Assembly (NCBI GenBank): GCA_015904045.1 | Contig: JABMDG010000286.1 | Location: 1-6,795, forward strand | From: Nitrospira sp. | GTDB taxonomy: Bacteria; Nitrospirota; Nitrospiria; Nitrospirales; Nitrospiraceae | DNA: 6,795 nucleotides | Direction: 5' to 3' | Part shown: positions 1-6,217 of the stretch, piece by piece | Position numbering within the stretch: position 1 is the first letter of the stretch | How the letters are laid out: each line of letters starts with the position of its first letter | The notes under the pieces: generated by a model | Told to the model about the DNA's origin: nothing | The model's database searches: none | What the model saw: only the letters and a program-made list of their open reading frames with translations | Made by a program: the position numbers and the translations under genes

Positions 1-1203
1 CGCACGCGAGGCGCGCTTGATAAAGCGTATGCCGATGCCATGCGATTGTTGTGGCATGATCTCCCGGATGATCCAGATGCCGGGGCGTTATTCGCCGAGG
101 CCTTGATGGATCTGCGCCCCTGGGACTTGTGGACCTCCGAGGGGCAGCCTAGACCTGGAACGGAAGAGATCGTCACGACGTTGGAATCGATCCTCGCACG
201 GCATCCCGATCATCCCGGAGCCTGTCATTACTATATCCACGCGGTCGAAGCTTCACGCACACCTGAACGGGCCCTGTCCTGCGCAGAGCGGCTCCCCACG
301 CTGATGCCCGGCGCCGGCCATTTGGTGCATATGCCGGCCCACATTTACATGCGTGTGGGCAAGTACCATCAAGCCGCGGAACGGAACGCACATGCGGCCC
401 ATGTCGATCAGGACTATCTGGGCGCGCGCAAAGTCGCGCAGGACTATGCCGGCGGCTACTACCCGCACAATCTGCACTTCCTCTGGGCCGCGCTGGCCAT
501 GGAGGGGCGGCGTGACGAGTCGCTGAAGGTCGCCCGTGAGCTAGCCCGCCTGATCACGGCGGAAGAAGCGCGGACAGACAAGGGAAAAGAAACCTATCTC
601 CTGATGCCTCTGTGGTCGATGATTCGATTCGGGCAAGGACATGAAATGCTGCGGGAGCCGGCGCCGCACAAGAGCCTCCGCCTCTATCAAGGTATCTGGC
701 GGCTGGGGCGAGGATTGGCGCTGGCGGCTACCGGCCGTCTGCCCGGAGCTGAAGGTGAACATACCGTCTTGGCCGGGCTGGCGAAGCGATTAGGCCGCGA
801 CCGCACACCCGAGGAGAAGACGGAACGGGCCTTGCTCAAGATCGCGGAACGTCTGTTGGCCGGGGAAATCGCCGCCCGTCACAGAAAGTATGATGAGGCC
901 ATCACGTGCTTCAATGAAGCTGTCAGACTGGAGGATAGCCTCCCGTATATGGAGCCCCCATTCTGGCCGATTCCGGTCCGCCATTATTTGGGTGACATTC
1001 TCTTGGTTGCGGGACGACCGGCCGATGCCGAAATGGTCTACCGAGCGGATCTGGCCAAAAATGCCGACAACGGATGGGCGTTCTTCGGGTTGATGCAGAG
1101 CCTTCGCGATCAGGACAAAGGCAGCGAGGCGGATGCAGTCGAACAGCAGTTCAAGGCGGTGTGGACCAACGCGGAGGTGACATTAACGGCGTCTCGTTTC
1201 TGA
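1..1203 (+). CDS. TPR-repeat protein, 5'-truncated by window edge
   Basis: The frame is open from base 1 and gives 400 residues before TGA at 1201-1203. The first in-frame ATG (base 40) has no ribosome binding site and the coding pattern continues upstream of it, so the real start lies outside the window. The protein is helical and alanine/arginine rich, with TPR-like helix pairs. Two conserved-looking blocks are HPGACHYYIH (about residues 71-80) and GHLVHMPAHIYMRVGKY (about 106-122). From memory, these histidine-rich blocks mark a widespread family of TPR proteins of about 500-600 residues with no firmly assigned reaction; about a quarter to a third of the protein would then be missing here. 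Further TPR-like segments lie near residues 275-310 and 325-365. TPRs normally hold protein partners. Whether there is an export signal cannot be seen. The LOG-family gene starts 30 bases downstream and is probably co-transcribed. Confident of the TPR family; function unknown. Confidence 0.85.
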   Translation, partial: RTRGALDKAYADAMRLLWHDLPDDPDAGALFAEALMDLRPWDLWTSEGQPRPGTEEIVTTLESILARHPDHPGACHYYIHAVEASRTPERALSCAERLPTLMPGAGHLVHMPAHIYMRVGKYHQAAERNAHAAHVDQDYLGARKVAQDYAGGYYPHNLHFLWAALAMEGRRDESLKVARELARLITAEEARTDKGKETYLLMPLWSMIRFGQGHEMLREPAPHKSLRLYQGIWRLGRGLALAATGRLPGAEGEHTVLAGLAKRLGRDRTPEEKTERALLKIAERLLAGEIAARHRKYDEAITCFNEAVRLEDSLPYMEPPFWPIPVRHYLGDILLVAGRPADAEMVYRADLAKNADNGWAFFGLMQSLRDQDKGSEADAVEQQFKAVWTNAEVTLTASRF

Positions 1204-1233
1204 CACGTGGCGTGAGGGAATCAAGGGGGAGCC

Positions 1234-1776
1234 ATGCGGTTTATCGTGGGTGTGATGGGGCCGGCGAAGGCCAAGAAAAAAGATCTCGATAATGCGCGAA
1301 CGCTGGGAGAGCTGATCGCCCGGCGCGGATGGGTCGTCCTGACGGGTGGACGTGATGTCGGCGTCATGGATGCGGCGTGCGAAGGCGCCAAGCGGGTGGG
1401 GGGAAGTTTAACGATCGGAGTCCTCCCGACCGCCAAGGACAAGGTCTCGCGCCATGTCGATGTGCCGATCATCACGGAAATGGGCAGCGGCCGCAACAAC
1501 ATCAATGTGCTGACCAGCCACGTCGTCATCGCATGTGGGTTGACCGGGTCCGGCACTGTGTCGGAAGTCGCGTTAGCCGTCAAAGGCGGGAGGCCGGTCA
1601 TCCTGGTGGATGCCTCGCCGGCGGATGTGGCGTTCTTTCGCAAGCTGGGCAAGCGATTGGTCGCCGCGGCCGCGTCGCCGGAAGAGGCGATTGCGCTCAT
1701 CATGAAACAGGTGGAAGGGCACCATCCGCGAGCGCGGCATGCAGCGTCCAACCCTTATGATCCAATGTCCTTATGA
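1234..1776 (+). CDS. LOG/SLOG-family Rossmann protein (TIGR00725-like)
   Basis: A 180-residue cytoplasmic protein starting at ATG 1234, preceded by the purine run AAGGGGGAG (1223-1231). The fold signature is a Rossmann-type nucleotide-binding domain of the LOG/DprA-like superfamily. It has a first beta strand with a glycine turn (FIVGVMGP, residues 3-10), TGGRDVGVMDA (37-47), a GSGRN turn (84-88) and GLTGSGTVSEVALA (102-115). The last block sits where LOG enzymes carry PGGxGTxxE. Here the first glycine pair is replaced by TGSGT, but the downstream Glu111 is kept. Small proteins of this type are often named TIGR00725 or molybdenum-cofactor-carrier-like; true LOG enzymes release cytokinin bases from nucleoside monophosphates. 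I infer binding of a nucleotide or phosphorylated ligand, but cannot name a substrate. About 15 C-terminal residues (from His163) look unstructured. It follows the TPR gene by 30 bases, which suggests one operon. Confidence 0.85.
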   Translation: MRFIVGVMGPAKAKKKDLDNARTLGELIARRGWVVLTGGRDVGVMDAACEGAKRVGGSLTIGVLPTAKDKVSRHVDVPIITEMGSGRNNINVLTSHVVIACGLTGSGTVSEVALAVKGGRPVILVDASPADVAFFRKLGKRLVAAAASPEEAIALIMKQVEGHHPRARHAASNPYDPMSL

Positions 1777-1884
1777 GACAAGGCTCACGGCCAGTCGGTC
1801 GAATATTCCTGCTCGGCAAGCATTGAGGTATGATGTAAGAGTTCTCCGGTTGCTGCGACAGAGTGTGCAGGGGAGGACGCGTCC

Positions 1885-2505
1885 ATGATTTCCATTCGTC
1901 ATTCCGTCTCCATTGTGGTGAGTCTCTGCTTGCTGGGCAGCCTCACGCTCTGGTCGGGCAACATGGACGCCAGGGCGACGGTTCCGGCCAAGGCCTATTT
2001 CGCCGGAGGCTGCTTCTGGTGCATGGAAGAAGCGTTTGAGCAAGTGGAGGGAGTCATCGAGGTCGTCTCCGGTTACATGGGCGGAACCGTGGCAAATCCC
2101 AGTTATGAACAAGTTTCCGGGGGAAGCACCGGCCATGCCGAATCCGTCGAAGTCAGCTATGACCCGGCCAAGGTCAGTTATCAGAAATTACTCGATGTGT
2201 TCTGGCGCAATGTTGATCCCATTACGCCGAATGCCCAGTTTTGCGACCATGGAAGCCAGTACCGATCCGCGGTGTTTTATGGGACGGACGAAGAACAGCG
2301 GCTGACGGCAGAGTCGAAAGCGGCGATCGAACGGTCCAAGCGATTTTCTGCTCCGATCGTCACGCAAGTGGTCAAAGCGTCGGTGTTTTATCCGGCTGAG
2401 GATTACCATCAGGACTTCTACAAGAAGAACCCTCTCCGCTATAAGTCCTACAAATTCGGCTGCGGCCGAGCGCGACGATTGGAAGCGCTCTGGGGCAAGC
2501 CATAG
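1885..2505 (+). CDS. msrA: Peptide-methionine (S)-S-oxide reductase MsrA, secreted form
   Basis: A 206-residue protein starting at ATG 1885 with a strong Shine-Dalgarno (AGGGGAGGA, 1869-1877, 7 bases before the start). MsrA reduces the S-epimer of methionine sulfoxide in proteins. The signature GGCFWCMEEAFE is at residues 41-52, with Cys43 as the expected nucleophile and Phe44-Trp45 lining the substrate pocket. Next come GYMGG (63-67), GHAE with catalytic Glu86, the block FCDHGSQYRSAVFYG (119-133), and FYPAEDYHQDFY (168-179). The C-terminus has YKSYKFGCGR (186-195) ending in LWG, with Cys193 as the likely resolving cysteine; Cys46 and Cys120 are extra. Residues 1-31 form a signal peptide: a hydrophobic core at about 8-23 and a plausible cut after ARA (31). 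The enzyme is therefore predicted to work outside the cytoplasm, where it would need a thiol donor other than cytoplasmic thioredoxin. No msrB is adjacent. The gap before it (1777-1884) shows no clear promoter. Confidence 0.95.
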   Translation: MISIRHSVSIVVSLCLLGSLTLWSGNMDARATVPAKAYFAGGCFWCMEEAFEQVEGVIEVVSGYMGGTVANPSYEQVSGGSTGHAESVEVSYDPAKVSYQKLLDVFWRNVDPITPNAQFCDHGSQYRSAVFYGTDEEQRLTAESKAAIERSKRFSAPIVTQVVKASVFYPAEDYHQDFYKKNPLRYKSYKFGCGRARRLEALWGKP

Positions 2506-2613
2506 TCCAAACTTCGGTCAAAATTGGACAGATCAAAAACGGCCAGAACTTGTGCCGAGTAGTTAGGCGTGACCCGGGTTCTTCCATGAAGGATGGAATG
2601 ATCAGGTCACGTT

Positions 2614-3270
2614 GTGGCACAGACAAAATGGACATGGCCGATCCGCACAGCGGCTCTTCTATCACGCTGTTTGCTCATCTTCCTCCTTGCAGGCGTGATG
2701 GTTGCCGCCACTCCTATTCCAACCAAGCCGGATCTTGAAGATCGAGTCCGCTATTCTCAACAAGAGATTCGCCGCGCAATTACGTTCTATGCCAACCGGT
2801 ACCGCCTCGATCCGGCATTGCTGCACGCAGTGATCAAAACGGAATCGGATTTCCGCCAGGATGCCGTGTCGCGGAAGGGAGCCATTGGGTTGATGCAGCT
2901 GACCCCGGATACAGCGGCGACCCTGCGGGTCGCCGATGTCTATGACTCCCTCCAAAACATTCGAGGGGGTGCCAAGCAACTGCGCCACTTGCTGAACTTG
3001 TATGAGGGAGATCTCCTCCTGGCACTCGCCGCGTACAACGCCGGAGTGCATCGTGTAAAGGGGGGAAAGATTCCACGGATCCGTGAAACGCGGTTGTATG
3101 TGCGGAAGGTGCTGCGGTATTACGAACACTATCGGCAGCCCCGCCGATGCGGACGTTCGGCCCCGCCGATACCGTGTCGATCGGCTGCTGTTCCTCACAG
3201 GCCGAAACAAACAGACCCGGTACCACTCAAGGGCGCGGGCGAATCGAGATACGGCCCAGAGTCCGGCTAG
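2614..3270 (+). CDS. Small secreted lytic transglycosylase (SLT domain)
   Basis: A 218-residue protein read from GTG 2614. The hydrophobic export segment (about residues 13-32) needs this start, because the next in-frame Met is only residue 29. A weak AGGT (2604-2607) lies 6 bases upstream. Lytic transglycosylases cut the MurNAc-GlcNAc bond of peptidoglycan and form 1,6-anhydromuropeptides. The family 1 SLT motifs are in order: KTESDFRQDAVS (75-86) with catalytic Glu77, GAIGLMQLTPDTA (89-101), NIRGGAKQL (115-123) and LALAAYNAG (136-144). The domain ends near RYYEHY (168-173). A basic export segment followed by TPIPTK suggests a signal peptide or a membrane anchor. Residues 174-218 are rich in Pro, Arg and Cys and do not look like part of the fold; they may be a disordered tail or the product of a late frameshift. 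The gene is 108 bases downstream of msrA and convergent with the small minus-strand gene. Confidence 0.9.
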   Translation: MAQTKWTWPIRTAALLSRCLLIFLLAGVMVAATPIPTKPDLEDRVRYSQQEIRRAITFYANRYRLDPALLHAVIKTESDFRQDAVSRKGAIGLMQLTPDTAATLRVADVYDSLQNIRGGAKQLRHLLNLYEGDLLLALAAYNAGVHRVKGGKIPRIRETRLYVRKVLRYYEHYRQPRRCGRSAPPIPCRSAAVPHRPKQTDPVPLKGAGESRYGPESG

Positions 3271-3277
3271 CGCCGTG

Positions 3278-3526
3278 TCATCCTGACAGGGCGCTCATGC
3301 GTCCCCGTTGCGCAAGCCGAATCTCCGCGAGCTCCAGTCCCAATTGCCTCCCGTCAACCCAGCGCACAATGGTCTCCTTGACCCGTCGCAGCCACTCGTA
3401 GGCGTCTGGGAGGAATAGGGAGAGCCTCAGAGGTACGCCGACGGCCCACTTGATTGTCGAGGCCGCTCGGCAGCCGTTCGTCGACCCTTCGAGCGCCGTG
3501 GCTTCTCCCTCGAATTCCTGTACCAT
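3278..3526 (-). CDS. Hypothetical small protein (82 aa)
   Basis: Read on the minus strand from ATG (3526-3524) to TGA (3280-3278). I do not recognise the family. The case for a real gene is that it fills an otherwise unexplained gap of about 340 bases between the transglycosylase and the aminotransferase, and that roughly three quarters of its codons end in G or C, with common CTG, GAG, GTC, GCC and AAG codons, matching the neighbouring genes. The product has an acidic start (residues 2-14), then an amphipathic, basic and aromatic part with LRLSLFLPDAYEWLRRV (about 37-53) and GRQLGLELAEIRLAQRGR (59-76), which could form two or three helices. There is no signal peptide and no membrane segment. 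The weak point is that no Shine-Dalgarno precedes the ATG. The frame stays open on the minus strand up to 3712, so translation could begin further upstream, inside antisense to the aminotransferase gene. It ends 7 bases from the transglycosylase stop. Confidence 0.45.
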   Translation of the reverse strand: MVQEFEGEATALEGSTNGCRAASTIKWAVGVPLRLSLFLPDAYEWLRRVKETIVRWVDGRQLGLELAEIRLAQRGRMSALSG

Positions 3527-3592
3527 TTGGGATGCATGAGGGGGATCTTGACGGGTACCGCGTTGTTTGCGAGAAAGGATGGCTTCAACCAC

Positions 3593-3600
3593 GAGGGAGA
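3593..3600 (+). promoter_or_regulatory. Ribosome binding site deciding the aminotransferase start
   Basis: GAGGGAGA lies 7-8 bases before ATG 3608. The upstream in-frame ATGs at 3527 and 3536 have no comparable purine run, and the residues they would add (MGCMRGILTG and onward) do not resemble the start of an aminotransferase. This supports 3608. Confidence 0.7.
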
Positions 3601-3607
3601 TCGAGAA

Positions 3608-4771
3608 ATGACGGCACGGACGATCAGCCGACGGATGGTGAATCTGGCTCAATCGGAGATTCGGGCGATGACACAGGCTTGCGCGAGCGCCAAAGGGCTC
3701 AACATGGCTCAAGGAGTCTGCGATACACCGGTTCCTCCCATTGTGCTACAGGCCGCTGAGCGGGCGATCAAGGACGGGTACAATGTCTATACCCGCTTTG
3801 ACGGACTGTCGGAATTGCGGCAGGCCATTGCCGGAAAGCTGGCGCGCTACAACGGCATCAAGGCCGATCCCGAGAAAGAAATCATTGTCAGCGCCGGGGC
3901 GACCGGAGCCTTCCATTGCGCCTGCGAAGCAGTCCTGAACCCTGGCGATGAAGTCATGCTGTTCGAGCCGTACTATCAGTACCACATCAGCGCCTTGCTC
4001 GCGGTTGAGGCGATCCCGGTCATCGTGAAAATGAACGCGCCAGGCTGGAGCTTCACCCTGGCTCAGCTGGAACAGGCGATGACGCCGAAGACGAAGGCCA
4101 TCATCGTCAATTCGCCGGGGAATCCGTCCGGCAAAGTGTTCGCGCAAGCAGAGCTGGAGGCTGTCGCAGAGTTTGCGTGTCGGCACGATCTCTTCGTGTT
4201 CACCGACGAAATCTACGAGTACTTTCTGTACGATGGCCGGACGCACGTTAGTATGGCGACGTTGCCGGGCATGGCCGAGCGGACTATCACCATCGGGGGG
4301 TATTCGAAGACCTTCAGTGTGACCGGATGGCGCATCGGGTACTGCGTCGCGGCTGAACCGTGGGCGCAGGCGATCGGTGCCATGAACGATCTGCTGTACG
4401 TGTGTGCCCCCGCTCCGCTTCAACTGGCTGTGGCTGTAGGCATCAACGAGCTTTCCGATGACTTCTATCGAGATCTGGCACGCTCGTATCAAAGGAAACG
4501 CGATCGCTTTTGTAGCACGCTGGCCAAAGTGGGGCTTACTCCATCGATTCCAGACGGCGCCTACTATGTGTTGGCGGATGTGTCCAGGTTGCCTGGCTCC
4601 ACGGGGAAGGCTCGCGCGCTGTATCTCCTAGACAAGACCGGCGTAGCCGGTGTCCCCGGAGAGGCGTTCTTTTCAGGTTCAGCCGGAGCCGGTTTCATTC
4701 GCTTCAGCTATGCCAAAACCGACGAGGACCTCGATTGTGCCTGTCAAAGGCTTCAGCAGCTCAACCGGTAA
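3608..4771 (+). CDS. PLP-dependent class I/II aminotransferase
   Basis: A 387-residue cytoplasmic enzyme, the usual length for the aspartate-aminotransferase fold (type I). It moves an amino group between an amino acid and a 2-oxo acid using pyridoxal phosphate. Motifs from Met1 at 3608: YTRFDGLSELRQAIA (61-75); AGATGAFH (96-103), the phosphate-binding turn; NSPGNPSG (168-175) with Asn172 against the cofactor ring; TDEIYEYF (199-206) with Asp200 and Tyr203 contacting the pyridine nitrogen and hydroxyl; GGYSKTFSVTGWRIGY (230-245) with Lys234 as the Schiff-base lysine; and FIRFSYA (363-369) with Arg365 expected to hold the substrate carboxylate. All key residues are present, so the enzyme should be active. 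The overall pattern suggests subgroup I-gamma (aspartate, aromatic, methionine or kynurenine-type enzymes). The substrate cannot be fixed from sequence and no biosynthetic neighbours help. It appears to be a single-gene unit, ending 29 bases from the convergent CBS gene. Confidence 0.92.
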   Translation: MTARTISRRMVNLAQSEIRAMTQACASAKGLNMAQGVCDTPVPPIVLQAAERAIKDGYNVYTRFDGLSELRQAIAGKLARYNGIKADPEKEIIVSAGATGAFHCACEAVLNPGDEVMLFEPYYQYHISALLAVEAIPVIVKMNAPGWSFTLAQLEQAMTPKTKAIIVNSPGNPSGKVFAQAELEAVAEFACRHDLFVFTDEIYEYFLYDGRTHVSMATLPGMAERTITIGGYSKTFSVTGWRIGYCVAAEPWAQAIGAMNDLLYVCAPAPLQLAVAVGINELSDDFYRDLARSYQRKRDRFCSTLAKVGLTPSIPDGAYYVLADVSRLPGSTGKARALYLLDKTGVAGVPGEAFFSGSAGAGFIRFSYAKTDEDLDCACQRLQQLNR

Positions 4772-4800
4772 CGTCACACCGGCCATCCCGCGATCCGCAG

Positions 4801-5415
4801 CTATGTCCAGAGTTCGAGCGGCCCATGGTTGGCAATCCCACGCAGCAGATCGTGCGTCGTCAGAATGCCGACAAGGCGGCGATGGGCATCCAGGATCGGA
4901 ACGGCGTGAATTCGCTCGTCCAGCATCAGACGGGCTATGTCTCTGATGTTGGTGGTGGGAGCAGCGGAGACCACTCGTCTGGTCATGAGGTCCGCCAATT
5001 TTCGGTGCGTGGCTTGGTTGAGTGAGGTCGTGGCTGTCAGTTCCGGTACCTGACGCAGCAAATCCCGATCAGAGATGATTCCCACGAGTATGCCATGGAT
5101 AGACGTGACGGGGAGGTGACGAATACTCCTGCGCGTCATTTCTGCCCAGGCCTCACTTGCGGTACTCTCCGAAGACAACGTATGGACCGGTGAGGACATG
5201 AGATCGCGGGCCAGGAGGACCGGCTTCGCCTGTATGTCTTGCTCGGTCTGCTGCTGATAGGCGGTGTGCGCGGCTTTATGTGGGTGGTCTGGCAGGGGCG
5301 GATGGTGGCTCTGGTCTCCCTGTGCCTCGACGGATTCAACGTGTGCCGGCCGCTGAATGGTCGGCTTGACCGGATAGGTCTCCACGATCCCGCTGATTGC
5401 CGGAACGATGGGCAT
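4801..5415 (-). CDS. CBS-domain-pair protein with His-rich N-terminal extension
   Basis: A 204-residue protein on the minus strand, read from ATG 5415-5413. A TTG five codons upstream (5430) is in frame, but the Shine-Dalgarno GAGGA overlaps that region and is spaced 8 bases from the ATG, so the ATG is preferred. Two CBS modules are visible. CBS1 (about 68-125) begins ARDLMSSPVHTL and contains RHLPVT and GIISDRDLL (112-120). CBS2 (about 138-195) begins LADLMTRRVVSAAP and contains HAVPILD (170-176) and LVGILTTHDLL (181-191). CBS pairs form a Bateman module that usually binds adenosine nucleotides and regulates a partner. No enzyme or transporter domain is attached, so this is a stand-alone sensor type. 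Residues 32-59 are rich in His, Gln and Pro and look disordered. The first 20 residues (MPIVPAISGIVETYP and onward) look like a short binding peptide, but I cannot name it. Convergent with the aminotransferase and divergent from the lipoprotein gene. Confidence 0.9.
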   Translation of the reverse strand: MPIVPAISGIVETYPVKPTIQRPAHVESVEAQGDQSHHPPLPDHPHKAAHTAYQQQTEQDIQAKPVLLARDLMSSPVHTLSSESTASEAWAEMTRRSIRHLPVTSIHGILVGIISDRDLLRQVPELTATTSLNQATHRKLADLMTRRVVSAAPTTNIRDIARLMLDERIHAVPILDAHRRLVGILTTHDLLRGIANHGPLELWT

Positions 5416-5423
5416 ATGATGGT

Positions 5424-5428
5424 TCCTC
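5424..5428 (-). promoter_or_regulatory. Ribosome binding site of the CBS gene
   Basis: On the minus strand this reads GAGGA, 8 bases upstream of ATG 5415. It overlaps the alternative TTG start at 5430-5428, which therefore is unlikely to be used. Confidence 0.65.
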
Positions 5429-5499
5429 AACTAGGGTATCGGAAACTCTGACAAATACTTAACCCCGTCTCGACAGTCGTTCTTCAAACGGTTGCACTG

Positions 5500-5514
5500 A
5501 CCGGCAAGACCGGT
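5500..5514. repeat. Short inverted repeat in the divergent CBS/lipoprotein gap
   Basis: ACCGG-CAAGA-CCGGT is a perfect 5-bp dyad with a 5-base centre, 14 bases before the lipoprotein ATG. It lies between a weak -35-like TTGCAC (5492-5497) and a poor -10-like TAGCGT (5516-5521), so it could be an operator. It is short enough to occur by chance. Confidence 0.25.
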
Positions 5515-5528
5515 GTAGCGTAAGCACC

Positions 5529-5987
5529 ATGATGGGTATCCCGCCTATACGCCGACTGCTCGCAGTGAGCGCTCCACGCCTGGTTCGCGCCGTCGGACTG
5601 CTTGTCCTCGGCGGTGTCCTCGGCGCATGCCATGCCCCGGGGTGGGATGGCTACTTCTCTCGTGGCGTCGGCCAGCTGACGCAAGACGAGGTCCGAGACA
5701 GGTTCGGTCCTCCTCACACGGCGAAAAACCCCGTCCTGGGCGGTGACAGTCTTTGGACGTACCGGATCGCGTTGGGTGAAAGCGATCTGGCTCGCTGGAA
5801 TCCAAACTTCCTGGTGGAAGCGTCCCAATCGATGGGTGCGCTCATGGGAAGACCGAGCGACCGGGAAAAGCCGACGCTCTACTGTTATCGGTACACACTG
5901 ACGTTCAGCGAGGCGCACATCCTCAAGGATTGGAAGCGTGACGAATGTGTGCCGGGCACAAGGGATTTGTTGAATGCCCAACATTAG
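5529..5987 (+). CDS. Lipoprotein with BamE/SmpA-like domain
   Basis: A 152-residue protein starting at one of two adjacent ATGs (5529 or 5532). No clear Shine-Dalgarno precedes them. A basic N-terminus and hydrophobic stretch (about 17-32) run into the lipobox LGAC with Cys34, so the protein should be lipidated, with His35-Ala36 following. The mature part has the outline of the BamE/SmpA/OmlA fold: QLTQDEVRDRFGPPHTA (49-65), the helix and turn that open these domains; then SLWTYRI (74-80), YCYRYTLTFSEAHILKDWK (118-136), the closing beta strands. BamE is a small lipoprotein of the outer-membrane protein assembly machine. Similar folds also occur in unrelated envelope lipoproteins, and the match is by pattern only, so I do not use the gene symbol. 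Two mature cysteines besides the lipid one (Cys119, Cys140) could form a disulfide. Divergent from the CBS gene; 236 bases before the cupredoxin. Confidence 0.75.
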   Translation: MMGIPPIRRLLAVSAPRLVRAVGLLVLGGVLGACHAPGWDGYFSRGVGQLTQDEVRDRFGPPHTAKNPVLGGDSLWTYRIALGESDLARWNPNFLVEASQSMGALMGRPSDREKPTLYCYRYTLTFSEAHILKDWKRDECVPGTRDLLNAQH

Positions 5988-6036
5988 GGATCTCCCAAGG
6001 GATGCCGGCGGGATAGCCGTGATGTCTATTCGCGCG

Positions 6037-6073
6037 CGACCGAAAAGAGAGCGAATCGGTTGCTTCCCTTTTC
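6037..6073 (+). terminator. Possible weak terminator after the lipoprotein gene
   Basis: CGACCGA (6037-6043) can pair with TCGGTTG (6056-6062), including one G-T pair, across a 12-base A-rich loop, followed by CTTCCCTTTTC. The stem is short and the T tract interrupted, so termination would be inefficient. It overlaps the proposed -35 of the cupredoxin promoter. Confidence 0.25.
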
Positions 6074-6089
6074 ACCCCTATGATATAAG
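6060..6089 (+). promoter_or_regulatory. Candidate sigma70-type promoter for the cupredoxin gene
   Basis: TTGCTT (6060-6065) and TATAAG (6084-6089) are separated by 18 bases, in the A/T-richer part of the gap. An overlapping TATGAT is at 6079-6084, but its spacing to the -35 is only 13. Transcription would start near 6095 and leave a leader of about 130 bases before ATG 6224. Confidence 0.4.
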
Positions 6090-6103
6090 TCCGACCTTGC
6101 TGG

Positions 6104-6141
6104 CTATCGAAATAGGTCCGCGAAGAATTTGAAATCATTCG
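6104..6141 (+). repeat. Two dyads in the cupredoxin leader
   Basis: CTAT-CGAA-ATAG (6104-6115) is a perfect 4-bp hairpin. A 21-base imperfect palindrome follows at 6121-6141, with arms CGAAGAATTT and AAATCATTCG around a central G and 8 of 10 positions paired. Both lie downstream of the proposed -10, so they could be an operator or RNA structure in the leader. The pattern is seen directly; any function is inference. Confidence 0.35.
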
Positions 6142-6210
6142 AGGCTGCGTGGAATATCATCCGCTCGGCAGAGGCGGTGCTCGGCGGCAATTACAGTCTG
6201 TTTTTTTCTT

Positions 6211-6217
6211 AGGGAGG
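6211..6217 (+). promoter_or_regulatory. Ribosome binding site deciding the cupredoxin start
   Basis: AGGGAGG lies 6 bases before ATG 6224. The in-frame ATG at 6149 lacks such a site and would place 25 basic residues ahead of the signal peptide. The T-rich stretch just upstream (6200-6209) leaves the site unpaired and accessible. Confidence 0.8.

Noticed and set aside
1221..1751. Open frame of 176 codons on the minus strand
   Set aside because: It is antisense to the LOG-family gene, which has recognisable motifs; its product is low-complexity Thr/Pro/Ala.
1829..1834. TATGAT as a -10 box for msrA
   Set aside because: No matching -35 at a suitable distance and no extended -10 TG; left out as unsupported.
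2505..2529. Inverted repeat GTCCAA / TTGGAC directly after the msrA stop
   Set aside because: Only 6 bp with a 13-base loop and no T tract on the plus strand, so I do not call it a terminator.
2582..2598. Inverted repeat TTCCAT-GAAGG-ATGGAA upstream of the transglycosylase
   Set aside because: A perfect but short 6-bp dyad just before the weak ribosome binding site; could be an operator but is within chance expectation.
3548..3576. TTGACG as a -35 box for the aminotransferase
   Set aside because: No acceptable -10 hexamer lies 16-18 bases downstream (the region reads GCGAGAAAGG).
3527..3607. Longer N-terminus for the aminotransferase, from ATG 3527 or 3536
   Set aside because: No ribosome binding site precedes these ATGs, the added residues do not look like the family's N-terminus, and a good site precedes ATG 3608.
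3746..4492. Long open frame of 248 codons on the minus strand
   Set aside because: It lies entirely antisense to a complete aminotransferase with all catalytic motifs; it is a by-product of GC-rich codon structure.
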